This document shows positions 17,553-26,108 of a stretch of 64,000 bases of DNA, one piece after another (positions within the stretch are counted from its first letter, which is position 1; each line of letters begins with the position of its first letter). The translations under genes and the position numbers were made by a program. Below the pieces are notes generated by a model, which saw nothing but the letters and a program-made list of their open reading frames with translations, was not told the origin of the DNA and ran no database searches. This DNA comes from Hyphomicrobiales bacterium. Its GTDB lineage: Bacteria > Pseudomonadota > Alphaproteobacteria > Rhizobiales > Aestuariivirgaceae. The DNA lies in the NCBI GenBank assembly GCA_016710435.1, contig JADJVV010000001.1, positions 1,944,501 to 2,008,500 on the forward strand. The letters run 5' to 3'.

Positions 17553-19103
17553 ATGACAACTAAATTGACGAATGGCCGGCGCATCGGTGCGGCCCACCTT
17601 GCCTCCAGGATCATGTCGCCAGCGGAAGCAGCCGCACTCATCCGCCCCGGCAGCAATGTCGGCATGAGTGGCTTCACTGGCTCCGGCCATCCCAAGGCGG
17701 TTCCGCTGGCACTCGCCGAGATCATCAACGCCCGCCATGCCGCAGGCGAGGCCTTCAAGGTCAACATCTGGAGCGGCGCTTCCACCGCGCCGGAACTCGA
17801 TGGCGCGCTCGCCAAGGCAGATGGCATCGACGTGCGCCTGCCCTATCAGTCAGACCCCACCTGCCGCCAGCGCATCAACGCCGGGCAGATGAACTACATC
17901 GACATGCATCTCTCGCATGTGGCGCAACACGCCTGGTTCGGCTTCTTCGGCCCGCTGGACTACGCCGTCATCGAAGTGACAGGCATCAACGAAGACGGCA
18001 GCCTCATTCCTTCCACGGCAGTCGGCAACAACAAGACCTGGCTCGATCTCGCCCAGAACATCATCCTCGAAGTGAACAGCGCCCAGGACCTTCGTCTCGA
18101 GGGCATGCACGACATCTACTACGGCACCGCACTTCCCCCGCAGCGCAAGCCCATCCCGATGACGAAGCCGTCAGACCGTATTGGCGTGCCGCACCTGCGC
18201 TGCAATCCCGCCAAGATCATCGCCATCGTCGAGACCAACCTGCCGGACCGTCACACCGATTTTGCGGCACCGGACGCCACGTCGCAGGCCATCGCCGCGC
18301 ACATGCTGGAATTCCTCCACCATGAGGTGAGGGCGGGCCGCATGCCGGAAAACCTGCTGCCGCTGCAATCGGGCGTGGGCAACGTCGCCAACGCCGTTCT
18401 CGCTGGCCTTGAGGATGCGCCCTTTGAAGACCTCACCGCCTACACCGAAGTCCTGCAGGATGGCATGCTGCGCCTCATCCGCGCGGGCCGCCTCACCTCG
18501 GCATCGGCCTCGGCGATCTCGCTGTCGGAAGCAGCGCTGCGGGACTTCCTCGACAACATTGATTTCTATCGCGAGCGCATCATCCTGCGCCCGCAGGAAA
18601 TCTCCAACCATCCCGAAGTGGTGCGACGGCTTGGCCTCATCGCCATGAACAGCATGATCGAGGCCGACATCTACGGTAACGTGAATTCGACCCACATCAG
18701 CGGCACCAGCATCATGAACGGCATCGGCGGTTCCGGCGATTTTGCCCGCAACGCCTATCTCAACTTCTTCATGACACCATCGACGGCGAAGGGCGGCAGC
18801 ATCTCCTGCATCGTCCCCATGGTCACCCACGTCGACCACACCGAGCATGACGTGCAGGTGATCGTGACGGAGCAGGGCCTTGCCGATCTGCGCGGCCTCA
18901 GCCCCAAGCAGCGCGCCGCCGTCATCACCGCCAATTGCGCCCATCCGAAGTTCCGTGCCGCCCTGCAGGACTATTTCGCCCGCGCGTTGCGCACCTCGCC
19001 CGGCAAGCACACGCCGCACCTGATGGATGAAGCCTTCAGCTTCATGCAGGATTGGGCGCAGGAGCACGCGCCCGTGCCGCTGCGCCGCCCCGATGCCGCG
19101 TGA
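17553..19103 (+). CDS. Succinyl-CoA:acetate CoA-transferase / acetyl-CoA hydrolase family protein
   Basis: This 516-residue class I CoA-transferase shows VGMSGFTGSGHPKAVP near the N-terminus, as in AarC/Cat1 proteins, the candidate catalytic glutamate E299 in TEVLQDGMLR, and the glycine-rich NGIGGSGDFARNAYL segment near 390-404. It interconverts acyl-CoA and carboxylate, probably succinyl-CoA plus acetate to acetyl-CoA plus succinate, or hydrolyses acetyl-CoA. The ATG at 17553 has only a weak ribosome site but aligns with the family N-terminus. It is convergent with the TetR gene, three bases apart. Hydrolase and transferase cannot be separated from sequence alone. Confidence 0.88.
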   Translation: MTTKLTNGRRIGAAHLASRIMSPAEAAALIRPGSNVGMSGFTGSGHPKAVPLALAEIINARHAAGEAFKVNIWSGASTAPELDGALAKADGIDVRLPYQSDPTCRQRINAGQMNYIDMHLSHVAQHAWFGFFGPLDYAVIEVTGINEDGSLIPSTAVGNNKTWLDLAQNIILEVNSAQDLRLEGMHDIYYGTALPPQRKPIPMTKPSDRIGVPHLRCNPAKIIAIVETNLPDRHTDFAAPDATSQAIAAHMLEFLHHEVRAGRMPENLLPLQSGVGNVANAVLAGLEDAPFEDLTAYTEVLQDGMLRLIRAGRLTSASASAISLSEAALRDFLDNIDFYRERIILRPQEISNHPEVVRRLGLIAMNSMIEADIYGNVNSTHISGTSIMNGIGGSGDFARNAYLNFFMTPSTAKGGSISCIVPMVTHVDHTEHDVQVIVTEQGLADLRGLSPKQRAAVITANCAHPKFRAALQDYFARALRTSPGKHTPHLMDEAFSFMQDWAQEHAPVPLRRPDAA

Positions 19104-19106
19104 GGC

Positions 19107-19694
19107 TCAGTCAACGCCCGCTTCTGCCAGCAGCCGCCGCACCGAAACCTTGAAGCGCGCCACGCCGCCCTGCGAGCGCGCCATCATCATCAATCCTTCC
19201 AGCGAGCCCACGAGGAACTGTGCCACGTCGGCGGGCTTGCCCTCGAAGGCAAGTTCACCCTGCTTGCGGCCGTCACTCAGAACCTGTGTGAGCCAAGCCT
19301 CGCTGTGCCTGAAGAACAGTGCCAATCGCTCCCGCATGTCGCCGGGCAGTGTTTCGAACTCCGCCGTCAGCATGCCGCACAGGCACATCCGGTTGTCCGC
19401 CAGCACACGGCCGTAGATGTCGGCAAAGAGTTTGAGCTTCTGCGGCGCGGACTTTGCAACGTCATCAATCCGTGCAAGTTCGGCTGTGAACAGGCCGTCA
19501 TAGCGTTCGATGAGCCGCGCCCCGAGTTCTGCCTTCGATGGGAAATGATAGTGCAGGCTTGCCTTCGTGACTTTCAGTTCACTGGCAATGTCACCGTAGC
19601 TGAAGGCGTTGTAGCCGCGCGTCTGTACCAGGCGCTGCGCCACGTCGAGGATGGCATCGGCGGTTCCGCGGGAAGAAGTGTGTCCGTCTGCCAT
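19107..19694 (-). CDS. TetR/AcrR-family transcriptional regulator
   Basis: This 195-residue protein has an N-terminal TetR HTH (residues 12-58, with YGDIASELKVTKASLHYHFPSKAEL) and a helical ligand domain. Two cysteines lie close together in RMCLCGML, unusual enough to be a possible redox or metal-sensing point. The C-terminal region resembles regulators of the AcuR/YcdC group. It is divergent from a SnoaL-like/secreted-protein pair, with an imperfect palindrome in between, and may control itself and that pair. The ligand is unknown. Confidence 0.87.
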   Translation of the reverse strand: MADGHTSSRGTADAILDVAQRLVQTRGYNAFSYGDIASELKVTKASLHYHFPSKAELGARLIERYDGLFTAELARIDDVAKSAPQKLKLFADIYGRVLADNRMCLCGMLTAEFETLPGDMRERLALFFRHSEAWLTQVLSDGRKQGELAFEGKPADVAQFLVGSLEGLMMMARSQGGVARFKVSVRRLLAEAGVD

Positions 19695-19740
19695 GGGCCG
19701 GCCCCCTCAATCCGGGCTTGCATCGCCGCCCGCAATAAAC

Positions 19741-19763
19741 TTACCAACTAGTAGACAAGTTCC
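19741..19763. promoter_or_regulatory. Candidate TetR operator
   Basis: An imperfect dyad is centred on ACTAGT (19748-19753): TTACCAACTAGTAGACAAGTT. It is 47 bases upstream of the TetR start and in the divergent promoter region. The ACTAGT core with flanking ACC/GAC resembles operators of small TetR repressors; assignment is by position only. Confidence 0.4.
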
Positions 19764-19877
19764 AGTTTTCATACGTAGATGAAGCCGGTCCGGACTTCAA
19801 GTCCGCGCCATGAGTGACGAACCGGATTGTATCATGCAATGCCCCCGCAGTTGAACTGCGCGGCGGAAGGAGGTTCC

Positions 19878-20237
19878 ATGTCTGCCAAGAGTGCCGTCTC
19901 CATCCAGGATCTGCGCAAGGCGATTGAAACCCGCAATGCCGCAAGCCTGAAGGCGTATTATGCGCCCAATGCCGAATTGACGATCATCGACAGTGACAAC
20001 CCGCCCAGCAAGCCCCGCACGCTCAAGGGCACGGCGGAGATCGGTGCCTTCCTCGACGACGTCTATAGCCGCGACATGGTCCACACCCTCGACATGGGTG
20101 TGCGGTCGGATGGCCACCTCGCCTTCGTGCAGGGGTGCAAATATTCCGATGGCACCCGCGTCATCTCATCTTCCGTGGCGGAAGTGGGCCCGCAGGGCAT
20201 CACCAAGCAGACCACGGTTCAGGCCTGGGATAACTAG
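19878..20237 (+). CDS. SnoaL-like / NTF2-fold protein
   Basis: This 119-residue soluble protein resembles the SnoaL-like cone fold: an N-terminal helix pair (IQDLRKAIETRNAASLKAYYAPNAELTIID), then strands that include GTAEIGAFLDDVYSR. Such proteins may act as small isomerases, hydrolases or ligand binders, and the catalytic function is not predictable. ATG 19878 has GGAGG 5 bases upstream; an in-frame ATG at 19827 lacks one. It precedes a secreted-protein gene by 23 bases and both may be controlled by the divergent TetR. Confidence 0.75.
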   Translation: MSAKSAVSIQDLRKAIETRNAASLKAYYAPNAELTIIDSDNPPSKPRTLKGTAEIGAFLDDVYSRDMVHTLDMGVRSDGHLAFVQGCKYSDGTRVISSSVAEVGPQGITKQTTVQAWDN

Positions 20238-20260
20238 ACCAGCTTTTCAGGAGACGTCCG

Positions 20261-20803
20261 ATGAAGAAGTTTTCAATCGCCGCGGCGATCACGCTGACGG
20301 CTGCCGTGCCGCTCGCATCCGCCGCCCGTGCCGACGACGCCGCCCTCATCAAGAGTGCGGAGGCAGCAGCACCGGCCACGGTTTCCGCCAAGGCCGCCAT
20401 CTATGCCATGGATGCCTCGGGCCAGATGCGCACCCTGCGCGAGGGCAGCAACGGTTTCTGGTGCATGCCCGATGTGGAATCGACGCCGGGGCCCGATCCC
20501 ATGTGCGGCGACCAGAATTCCATGGAATGGGCCATGGCCTGGATCGGCAAGAAGGAACCGCCCAAGGGCAAGGTCGGCTTCATGTACATGCTGGCGGGTG
20601 GCTCTGATGGCAGCAACACGGATCCCTTTGCCGCCGGGCCCACGGAAGGCAACAACTGGGTCTCCACCGGCCCGCACGTCATGGTCGTCAACGCCATGGA
20701 CATGATGCAGGGTTATCCCACCTCGGCAAAACCCGACACCACGCAGCCCTATGTCATGTGGGCCAACACGCCTTACGCCCACCTCATGATCCCGGTGCAG
20801 TAG
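20261..20803 (+). CDS. Secreted protein of unknown function
   Basis: This 180-residue protein has a clear Sec signal (residues 1-25, ending AARA). The mature part has a conserved-looking GFWCMPDVESTPGPDPMCGD segment with two cysteines (about residues 68 and 83) that could form a disulfide, many methionines and tryptophans, and a C-terminal WANTPYAHLMIPV. I recognise it only as a conserved proteobacterial periplasmic family without assigned activity. A ribosome site (CAGGAGA) precedes the ATG. It follows the SnoaL-like gene and ends at a hairpin shared with the opposing cytochrome gene. Confidence 0.75.
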   Translation: MKKFSIAAAITLTAAVPLASAARADDAALIKSAEAAAPATVSAKAAIYAMDASGQMRTLREGSNGFWCMPDVESTPGPDPMCGDQNSMEWAMAWIGKKEPPKGKVGFMYMLAGGSDGSNTDPFAAGPTEGNNWVSTGPHVMVVNAMDMMQGYPTSAKPDTTQPYVMWANTPYAHLMIPVQ

Positions 20804-20826
20804 GGAACACGCCCTCGCCAATGAAA

Positions 20827-20853
20827 AACGGCAGCACCAGAAGTGCTGCCGTT
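20827..20853 (-). terminator. Terminator, chiefly for the cytochrome c gene
   Basis: AACGGCAGCAC and GTGCTGCCGTT form a perfect 11-bp stem with a CAGAA loop. On the minus strand it is followed by a T-run, so it terminates the cytochrome transcript and may also stop the opposing one. Confidence 0.85.
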
Positions 20854-20874
20854 CGTGTAAATGGGTTGGCCCGC

Positions 20875-21255
20875 TTACTTGAGCGTGGCGAGATAGGCGA
20901 TCAGGTCGGCACGCTCGGTGGCGTCCTTCACGCCCGGGAAGGCCATCTTGCCCTTCGGCACGTCCTTCTTGGGGTTCTCGAGATAGGAGTCGAGCTTGGC
21001 CGCATCCCACGCACCGGCAGTGGCGGCATATTCCTTCATGCTGTCCGAGTACTTGAAGTCGGCAGCACTGGCGATGGGGCGTCCCACGACGCCAACCAGC
21101 GACGGGCCGACCTTGTTCTTGGCGTCAGTGACGCTGTGGCAGGCGATGCACTTCTTGCCGACGATGGCACCCTTGGCGGCGTCACCATCAGCGAGCGCGG
21201 GGGCCGAGAGCGCTGCGAGGGCAGCAAGGGCAAGGAGGGATTTGGAGAATGTCAT
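20875..21255 (-). CDS. Periplasmic class I cytochrome c (c2-like)
   Basis: This 126-residue protein has a signal peptide (1-22, ending ALA), one heme-binding CIACH motif (about 36-40), the KVGPSLVGVVGRP turn and a distal methionine in KGKMAFPGV. This is the organisation of small soluble electron-carrier cytochromes c. It would shuttle electrons in the periplasm between a quinol-oxidising complex or dehydrogenase and an oxidase. ATG 21255 has AGAGGA upstream; a reading from 21318 would add residues before the signal. The gene stands alone with its own terminator. Confidence 0.9.
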   Translation of the reverse strand: MTFSKSLLALAALAALSAPALADGDAAKGAIVGKKCIACHSVTDAKNKVGPSLVGVVGRPIASAADFKYSDSMKEYAATAGAWDAAKLDSYLENPKKDVPKGKMAFPGVKDATERADLIAYLATLK

Positions 21256-21449
21256 GACAAGGTCCTCTGAAAAAGCCGCATCATCTGGGATGGAGATGCT
21301 GGCAGCGCATTGACACACGTCAAGCTATGCCAGCACCCCCTTTTAGTTTCATCGTGTCACCCTGTCACAGCCAAAATCGAAGTTAATCCCCCGGAGTTCC
21401 CGCATGGGCACGGGAACACCGGAGAGAACCATCTGGCGTTGTGTCTGGT

Positions 21450-22772
21450 CTATGCCGCTACAGTCTCTGGCAGCATAGCGGCACGCCGCGCGAACATGGC
21501 CACAAGCGGGCTGTCGTGCTTGGCTTCCGCCCGTTCCGCTGTCAGGGCTTGTGCCAGTGCAGCGTCTCCGCCGCGCAAGGCCGCTTCCAGCAGCGTGAGG
21601 TCGATGATGTCGCGCTGGGCATGGCTGCCCCCGAAACGCGCGGCACTGTTCCGCACCGGCCGCATCAGGCTGACGGCCTTCGCATGGTCGCCCTTGTGGA
21701 AGGCAATGAAGCCCTGGATCAGGGGCAGCCCCACATCGTTGGAAAACGCGATGTTGTCGGCTTCCGCATCCATCTGCGCCGCCAGCGTCGCCTCCACCAG
21801 GTCCTGCCGTCCCGCGCCGAGGAAGGCCATCACCGCATGCAGGTCGTTGAAGGCATAATATCCGGGCACCCACAGGTCTTCGTAGCGCGCCACCAGCGCG
21901 GCCCAGCGCTTGCCGGGATCAATGCCGCGCAAGGACAACCGCCACAGCAGGGCGGAGGCATCGACCAGATCCATCATCTGGTTCTGCGCCACCGTGGTGA
22001 TGGGCCCGTCTGCCAGTTCCAGCACCGCCGCCTCATCGCCGCGTTCCAGATGATAGAGGGCGAGATGCCACCAGTTGTGCACGGCAAAGAAGCTGTCCTT
22101 GGTCCAGCCCTCCACATCCTCGCGCATGAAACGGATGCCATCGTCGTGGCGGCCCTGCATTTCCAGCACATGAGCAACCGCATGTTTCGCCCAGCCATCG
22201 TGGCGCTGCAGCGACAGCGCCTCGCGGCCCTTGGCCTCGGCGCGGGCATAGTCGCCCATCTCCTCCAGACCGAACGCATGCATGCCGAGCAGCGAATGAT
22301 AGCCCGCCATCGAAGGCGACCAGTGCGGCGCCGCCCGTCCGATGCGGTCCCGCAGCATGCGCGAATTGCCCGTGAAGAAGTCGAGCTGATGTCCGGCAAT
22401 CAGCGCCAGCAGGTCGCGCGGATGGTGCACACTGACATCCTCGATGATGCGCGACGCCTGGTGAAAGCGCCCGCCCGCCAGCGCCTTCACAGCCGCCACG
22501 TGGCCTTGTTCGCGTGCGTTGGAAGGCAGATTCTCGGCCTCTGCGATGGCGGACTGGATGGCAGCCGCGGCCTTGGCATCGGTGCCCAGCAGGTAGAGCC
22601 ACGCTTTCAGCACGTGGGCCATCACGAAGCCGGGCTCCGCCGCGATCACTTGCTCGGCCAGTCCGAGGGGATCACCGGCGTAGTTGGAAAGCTGCTGCAA
22701 CGCTGCCGCAAATTGTGCGGCACCGTTCTGGCTCGCTCCCGTCAGGCTGTTTCCTTGTAGATCAAAGCTCAT
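21450..22772 (-). CDS. TPR-repeat protein of the TTC38 family
   Basis: This 440-residue, almost entirely helical protein has repeated TPR-like helix pairs, for example GYHSLLGMHAFGLEEMGDYARAE and HDGWAKHAVAHVLEMQGRHD. The latter pattern is typical of tetratricopeptide repeat protein 38 homologues widespread in bacteria. No signal peptide is seen, so it is cytoplasmic. ATG 22772 is preferred over 22787 because a GAGGG site, overlapping the stop of the upstream DUF1127 gene, lies 9 bases before it. The two genes form an operon, divergent from an AraC-type regulator. Function is unknown. Confidence 0.82.
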   Translation of the reverse strand: MSFDLQGNSLTGASQNGAAQFAAALQQLSNYAGDPLGLAEQVIAAEPGFVMAHVLKAWLYLLGTDAKAAAAIQSAIAEAENLPSNAREQGHVAAVKALAGGRFHQASRIIEDVSVHHPRDLLALIAGHQLDFFTGNSRMLRDRIGRAAPHWSPSMAGYHSLLGMHAFGLEEMGDYARAEAKGREALSLQRHDGWAKHAVAHVLEMQGRHDDGIRFMREDVEGWTKDSFFAVHNWWHLALYHLERGDEAAVLELADGPITTVAQNQMMDLVDASALLWRLSLRGIDPGKRWAALVARYEDLWVPGYYAFNDLHAVMAFLGAGRQDLVEATLAAQMDAEADNIAFSNDVGLPLIQGFIAFHKGDHAKAVSLMRPVRNSAARFGGSHAQRDIIDLTLLEAALRGGDAALAQALTAERAEAKHDSPLVAMFARRAAMLPETVAA

Positions 22773-22783
22773 GGCGGTCACCC

Positions 22784-22963
22784 TCAAATGTCCAGGTATG
22801 GATAGTGCAGGTGCGTCTGTTTGCGGGGCGCGGTGCTGCGCCGGGGCAAGCCTGCATCTTCCAGAAGGCGGTCGTCAAGGTGGGCGATGGCGCGGCGCGT
22901 TTCGCGTCCCGCCCGCCAGTTGGCAATGCGGCGCGCAAGGCGGCCGCGAAGAATACTCATCAT
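22784..22963 (-). CDS. Small DUF1127 protein
   Basis: This arginine-rich protein of 59 residues reads MMSILRGRLARRIANWRAG, then RRAIAHLDDRLLEDAGLPR. The last block is the DUF1127 signature (L-D-x-x-LL-x-D-x-G). AAGGAG precedes two tandem ATGs; the second (22960) has the better spacing, giving 58 residues. DUF1127 proteins in alphaproteobacteria have been linked to RNA turnover, phosphate and stress adaptation. It lies 11 bases upstream of the TPR gene start, so the two are co-transcribed. It is below the length at which gene finders usually report ORFs. Confidence 0.85.
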   Translation of the reverse strand: MMSILRGRLARRIANWRAGRETRRAIAHLDDRLLEDAGLPRRSTAPRKQTHLHYPYLDI

Positions 22964-23075
22964 TCTCTCCTTCGGTCATCGTGCCCCACGTCGCGCGTGC
23001 AATATTTCTCAACTGTCAGTGGGTTGAGGGCGTCTTGCACGGGATGCTACATAGGAAGGCGCGGGCGGGGCATGA

Positions 23076-24083
23076 ATGACAGATTGGCCACCTCACATGA
23101 CCGCACGTTCAAATTCGATTGCTGATGATCCGCTGGGCGCCATCCTGGGCATGATCAGGCTCAGTGGTGCCGTGTTCATCGACAACCATTTCACTGCGCC
23201 ATGGTCGGTCCTGTCCTCGGTGACGGTGCAGGATTGCGTGCCCTTTCACATGAATCCGCGCCAGCTTGTTGCCTATCATCTCGTCACGGAAGGCCGCTGC
23301 TTTGTCTCGCTCCCGGGGCACGCGCCGCTCATTGCGGAGGCAGGCGATGCCGTCATCCTGCCGCGCAACGATGCGCATGTCATGTCGAGCGACTTTGGTC
23401 TGCCGCCCATGCCTGCCGAGGAGTCCGTCATTCCGGGCGAAGAAGGCTCGGTCGCCTGTTGCAGACTGGGCGGCGGTGGCGCGCTCACCCGCATCTACTG
23501 CGGCTTTCTCGCCACCTCGGAGGAATCCAATCCGGTCTTCGAGGCCCTGCCACCTCTGCTCAAGATCAGCATCAACGAATGCGAATCCTATGACTGGATC
23601 GAAAGCTCCATGCGCTACGCCATCCAGGAGATCGTCCAGGGCCGCCTTGCCTCATCGACCACAATGTCACGGCTGGCGGAGCTTCTGCTGGTCGAGGCCC
23701 TGCGCAAGTACATGTCGTCCGGCGAAGCGGACTACCGCTGGCTCGCCGGCTTCCGCGACCGCCAGGTGGGCCGTGCCCTCAGCCGCCTCCATCAGGATCT
23801 CGCCCATGACTGGACGGTGGACGTACTGGCCCGCGAGGCCGGCATGTCGCGCACCGCCTTTTCCAACCGCTTCAGCGAACTCACCGGTCTGTCGCCCATG
23901 CGCTATGTGGCCGACTGGCGCATGCGCGCGGCGCAGACGCATCTGAAGGACGGCGGCCACACCGTCGCCGCCGTCGCTGCCAAGGTGGGCTACGAGTCGG
24001 AGGAAGCCTTCAGCCGCGCCTTCAAGAAGAACTTCGGCACCGCCCCCGCCACATGGCGCGAACGCGAAAGGGACTGCGCCTGA
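23076..24083 (+). CDS. AraC-family transcriptional regulator with cupin-type N-terminus
   Basis: This 335-residue protein has an N-terminal AraC-binding cupin domain (about 30-200, with YHLVTEGRCFVSLPGHAPLIAEAGDAVILPR) and a C-terminal double helix-turn-helix (about 230-330; VDVLAREAGMSRTAFSNRFSEL and VAAVAAKVGYESEEAFSRAFKK). The architecture is that of regulators sensing small organics. It is transcribed away from the DUF1127-TPR operon, about 110 bases apart, which is its likely target. The start at 23076 has GGGCGGGG upstream; an ATG seven codons later is possible. Confidence 0.88.
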   Translation: MTDWPPHMTARSNSIADDPLGAILGMIRLSGAVFIDNHFTAPWSVLSSVTVQDCVPFHMNPRQLVAYHLVTEGRCFVSLPGHAPLIAEAGDAVILPRNDAHVMSSDFGLPPMPAEESVIPGEEGSVACCRLGGGGALTRIYCGFLATSEESNPVFEALPPLLKISINECESYDWIESSMRYAIQEIVQGRLASSTTMSRLAELLLVEALRKYMSSGEADYRWLAGFRDRQVGRALSRLHQDLAHDWTVDVLAREAGMSRTAFSNRFSELTGLSPMRYVADWRMRAAQTHLKDGGHTVAAVAAKVGYESEEAFSRAFKKNFGTAPATWRERERDCA

Positions 24084-24110
24084 ACAGATTGCGCCTGGGC
24101 CTGACATGAA

Positions 24111-24137
24111 AAAAAGGGCGCAGCCTTGGCTGCGCCC
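24111..24137 (-). terminator. Rho-independent terminator of fba
   Basis: GGGCGCAGCC (24116-24125) pairs with GGCTGCGCCC (24128-24137). Read on the minus strand, the stem is followed by a run of T. It is 25 bases after the fba stop. Confidence 0.88.
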
Positions 24138-24161
24138 TCGTTACGTTCAGTGGTGGCTGTC

Positions 24162-25232
24162 TCAGCCGGCGATCTTCTGCTTCAGGTCGCCCTTGGCATA
24201 AAGCTTGGCCATGTCCGCGAGCGGAATGACCTTCTTGATCTTCGAGGCCTGGCCCGCCGTGTTGAATTCGTTGAAACGCTGCGTGCACAGCTTGTTGATC
24301 GCATCCATGCCCGGCTTCAGGTACTTGCGCGGATCGAACTCCGAAGGCTCCTCGGCGAAGACCTTGCGGATGGCGCCGGTGAGCGCCATGCGGTTGTCGG
24401 TGTCGATATTGATCTTGCGCACGCCGTTCTTGATGCCGCGCTGGATTTCTTCCACCGGCACGCCCCAGGTGGGCTTCATCTTGCCGCCGAACTTGTTGAT
24501 GATCTCCTGCAGGTCTTCCGGCACGGACGACGAGCCATGCATCACCAGATGCGTGTTCGGAAGCTTCTTGTGGATCTCTTCGATCACGTGCATCGCCAGC
24601 ACCTTGCCGTCCGGCTTCTTGGTGAACTTGTAGGCGCCGTGCGAGGTGCCCATGGCGATGGCGAGCGCGTCCACGTCCGTTTCCTTGACGAACTTCACCG
24701 CTTCATCGGGATTGGTGAGCAACTGGTCGTGGGAGAGCTTGCCTTCCGCGCCGTGGCCGTCTTCCTTTTCGCCTTCGCCCGTCTCCAGCGAACCGAGAAC
24801 GCCAAGCTCGCCTTCAACCGAAATGCCGCCGAGATGCGCCATCTCCGTCACCTTCTTGGTGACGCCCACATTGTAGGCCCAGTCGGCCGGCGTCTTGCCG
24901 TCGGCCTTGAGCGAACCGTCCATCATCACCGAGGTGAAGCCGGACTGGATTGCCGTCATGCAGGTCGCGGCCTCGTTGCCGTGGTCGAGATGCACGCAGA
25001 CGGGAATGTGCGGATAGATTTCCGTCACCGCGTCCATCATGTGCTTGAGCATGATGTCGTTGGCGTAGGAGCGGGCGCCGCGCGACGCCTGGATGATCAC
25101 CGGCGAGTCGGTCTTGTCCGCCGCCGCCATGATGGCCAGCGCCTGTTCCATGTTGTTGATGTTGAATGCGGGCACGCCGTAGTCATGTTCGGCGGCGTGG
25201 TCGAGCAACTGGCGAAGGGTGATGCGGGCCAT
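24162..25232 (-). CDS. fba: Class II fructose-bisphosphate aldolase (Calvin-cycle subtype)
   Basis: This 356-residue zinc aldolase has NINNMEQ near the N-terminus, the HLDHGN zinc/catalytic motif (about 81-86), EGELGVLG (zinc Glu), GTSHGAYKF (zinc His) and HGSSSVPE (zinc His, phosphate loop). Length and the GEGEKEDGHGAEGKLSHDQLL insert fit the CbbA/FbaA subtype common in Hyphomicrobiales. It cleaves fructose 1,6-bisphosphate to GAP and DHAP in glycolysis and gluconeogenesis. ATG 25232 has AGGAGAG upstream; the long upstream extension contains no conserved sequence. It follows the ion channel gene but a hairpin separates them. Confidence 0.94.
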   Translation of the reverse strand: MARITLRQLLDHAAEHDYGVPAFNINNMEQALAIMAAADKTDSPVIIQASRGARSYANDIMLKHMMDAVTEIYPHIPVCVHLDHGNEAATCMTAIQSGFTSVMMDGSLKADGKTPADWAYNVGVTKKVTEMAHLGGISVEGELGVLGSLETGEGEKEDGHGAEGKLSHDQLLTNPDEAVKFVKETDVDALAIAMGTSHGAYKFTKKPDGKVLAMHVIEEIHKKLPNTHLVMHGSSSVPEDLQEIINKFGGKMKPTWGVPVEEIQRGIKNGVRKINIDTDNRMALTGAIRKVFAEEPSEFDPRKYLKPGMDAINKLCTQRFNEFNTAGQASKIKKVIPLADMAKLYAKGDLKQKIAG

Positions 25233-25306
25233 GGTGATCGTCTCTCCTGAAGGGGTGAAGCTGGTTCCGGCGCAGGCGATAACGGAAAACACTGGCCGGG
25301 TAAAGG

Positions 25307-25330
25307 CGTCTGAGGGGCGCACCTCAGACG
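25307..25330 (-). terminator. Hairpin at the 3' end of the ion-channel gene
   Basis: CGTCTGAGG and CCTCAGACG form a perfect 9-bp stem around GGCGCA, overlapping the ion-channel stop codon; a short TTT follows on the minus strand. It probably ends the DUF3750/ion-channel transcript. Confidence 0.6.
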
Positions 25331-26088
25331 GAACCGTCATCCTCGATATTGAGCACGATTCCGCAGGCTTTGCAGTGCACGGCGTCGTGGTCGTGGCGCC
25401 GCAGCCCGCAGGCCGGGCACCTGTGATCCACCTTGGGGGGCCGCAGCATCACCTGCACCAGCCGCAGGAACAGCGTCACGCCGGCGATCATGATGACCGA
25501 GGCAATGAGATGCCCCCACGTTCCCTCCAGCACAATGTCGCCAAACCCCGTTGTCGTCAGCGCCGTCACGGTGAAGTAAAGCGCGTCGGCATAGTTTACG
25601 ATCTTGGGATTGATGACGTGCTGGGTCTCGTAGACGATGGCCGTCATGATGAACATGAAGACACCGAGGTTGATCGAGGCGGTGAAGGTCTGCTCGTTGC
25701 GGCGGATGAAGGGAAAGTCCTTTTTCAGCCGCCGCATGATGAGGTAGCTCCGCCCCAGCCGCAAGAGCCGGGCCACGCGCAGGAAGGCAACCCCTTCGCC
25801 CGCCAGCGGCGCCAGCAGCGATACGATGACAACGAGGTCGACAAGTCCCAGTGGACTGAACAGATGCCGGACCTTGTGTTCCGAGGTCCACAGGCGCGCC
25901 AGGAAATCCAGCGTCAGGACGATGCCGATGGCCGCATCCAGATATTCGGTGCCCTTCCAGTGCAGGAAGGACGAGACGATCAGGAAAAGAATGGTGACGA
26001 GGTCGAACGCGAGCAGCGCATAACGGAACCGGTGCGCGGCGTAGGAGTCGCCTTCGTAGTAGTATTCAACCCTGTCCCTGAATGTCAT
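25324..26088 (-). CDS. Voltage-gated-type potassium channel with C-terminal zinc ribbon
   Basis: This 254-residue single-repeat channel has S1-S4 (about 28-130, S4 arginines in FLRVARLLRLGRSYLIMRR), S5, pore helix and filter TTTGFGDI, then S6 (about 200-222). The filter departs from TVGYGD by Gly-Phe-Gly-Asp, still K-type. The C-terminus carries CPACG and CKACG, a four-cysteine zinc ribbon, rather than an RCK domain. ATG 26088 has GAGGGG upstream; an ATG at 26112 overlapping the previous stop by ATGA would add eight residues. Role: inner-membrane cation flux; gating by zinc or redox is inference. Confidence 0.87.
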   Translation of the reverse strand: MTFRDRVEYYYEGDSYAAHRFRYALLAFDLVTILFLIVSSFLHWKGTEYLDAAIGIVLTLDFLARLWTSEHKVRHLFSPLGLVDLVVIVSLLAPLAGEGVAFLRVARLLRLGRSYLIMRRLKKDFPFIRRNEQTFTASINLGVFMFIMTAIVYETQHVINPKIVNYADALYFTVTALTTTGFGDIVLEGTWGHLIASVIMIAGVTLFLRLVQVMLRPPKVDHRCPACGLRRHDHDAVHCKACGIVLNIEDDGSV

Positions 26089-26108
26089 CGCCCGCCCCTC
26101 GGCGGCAA

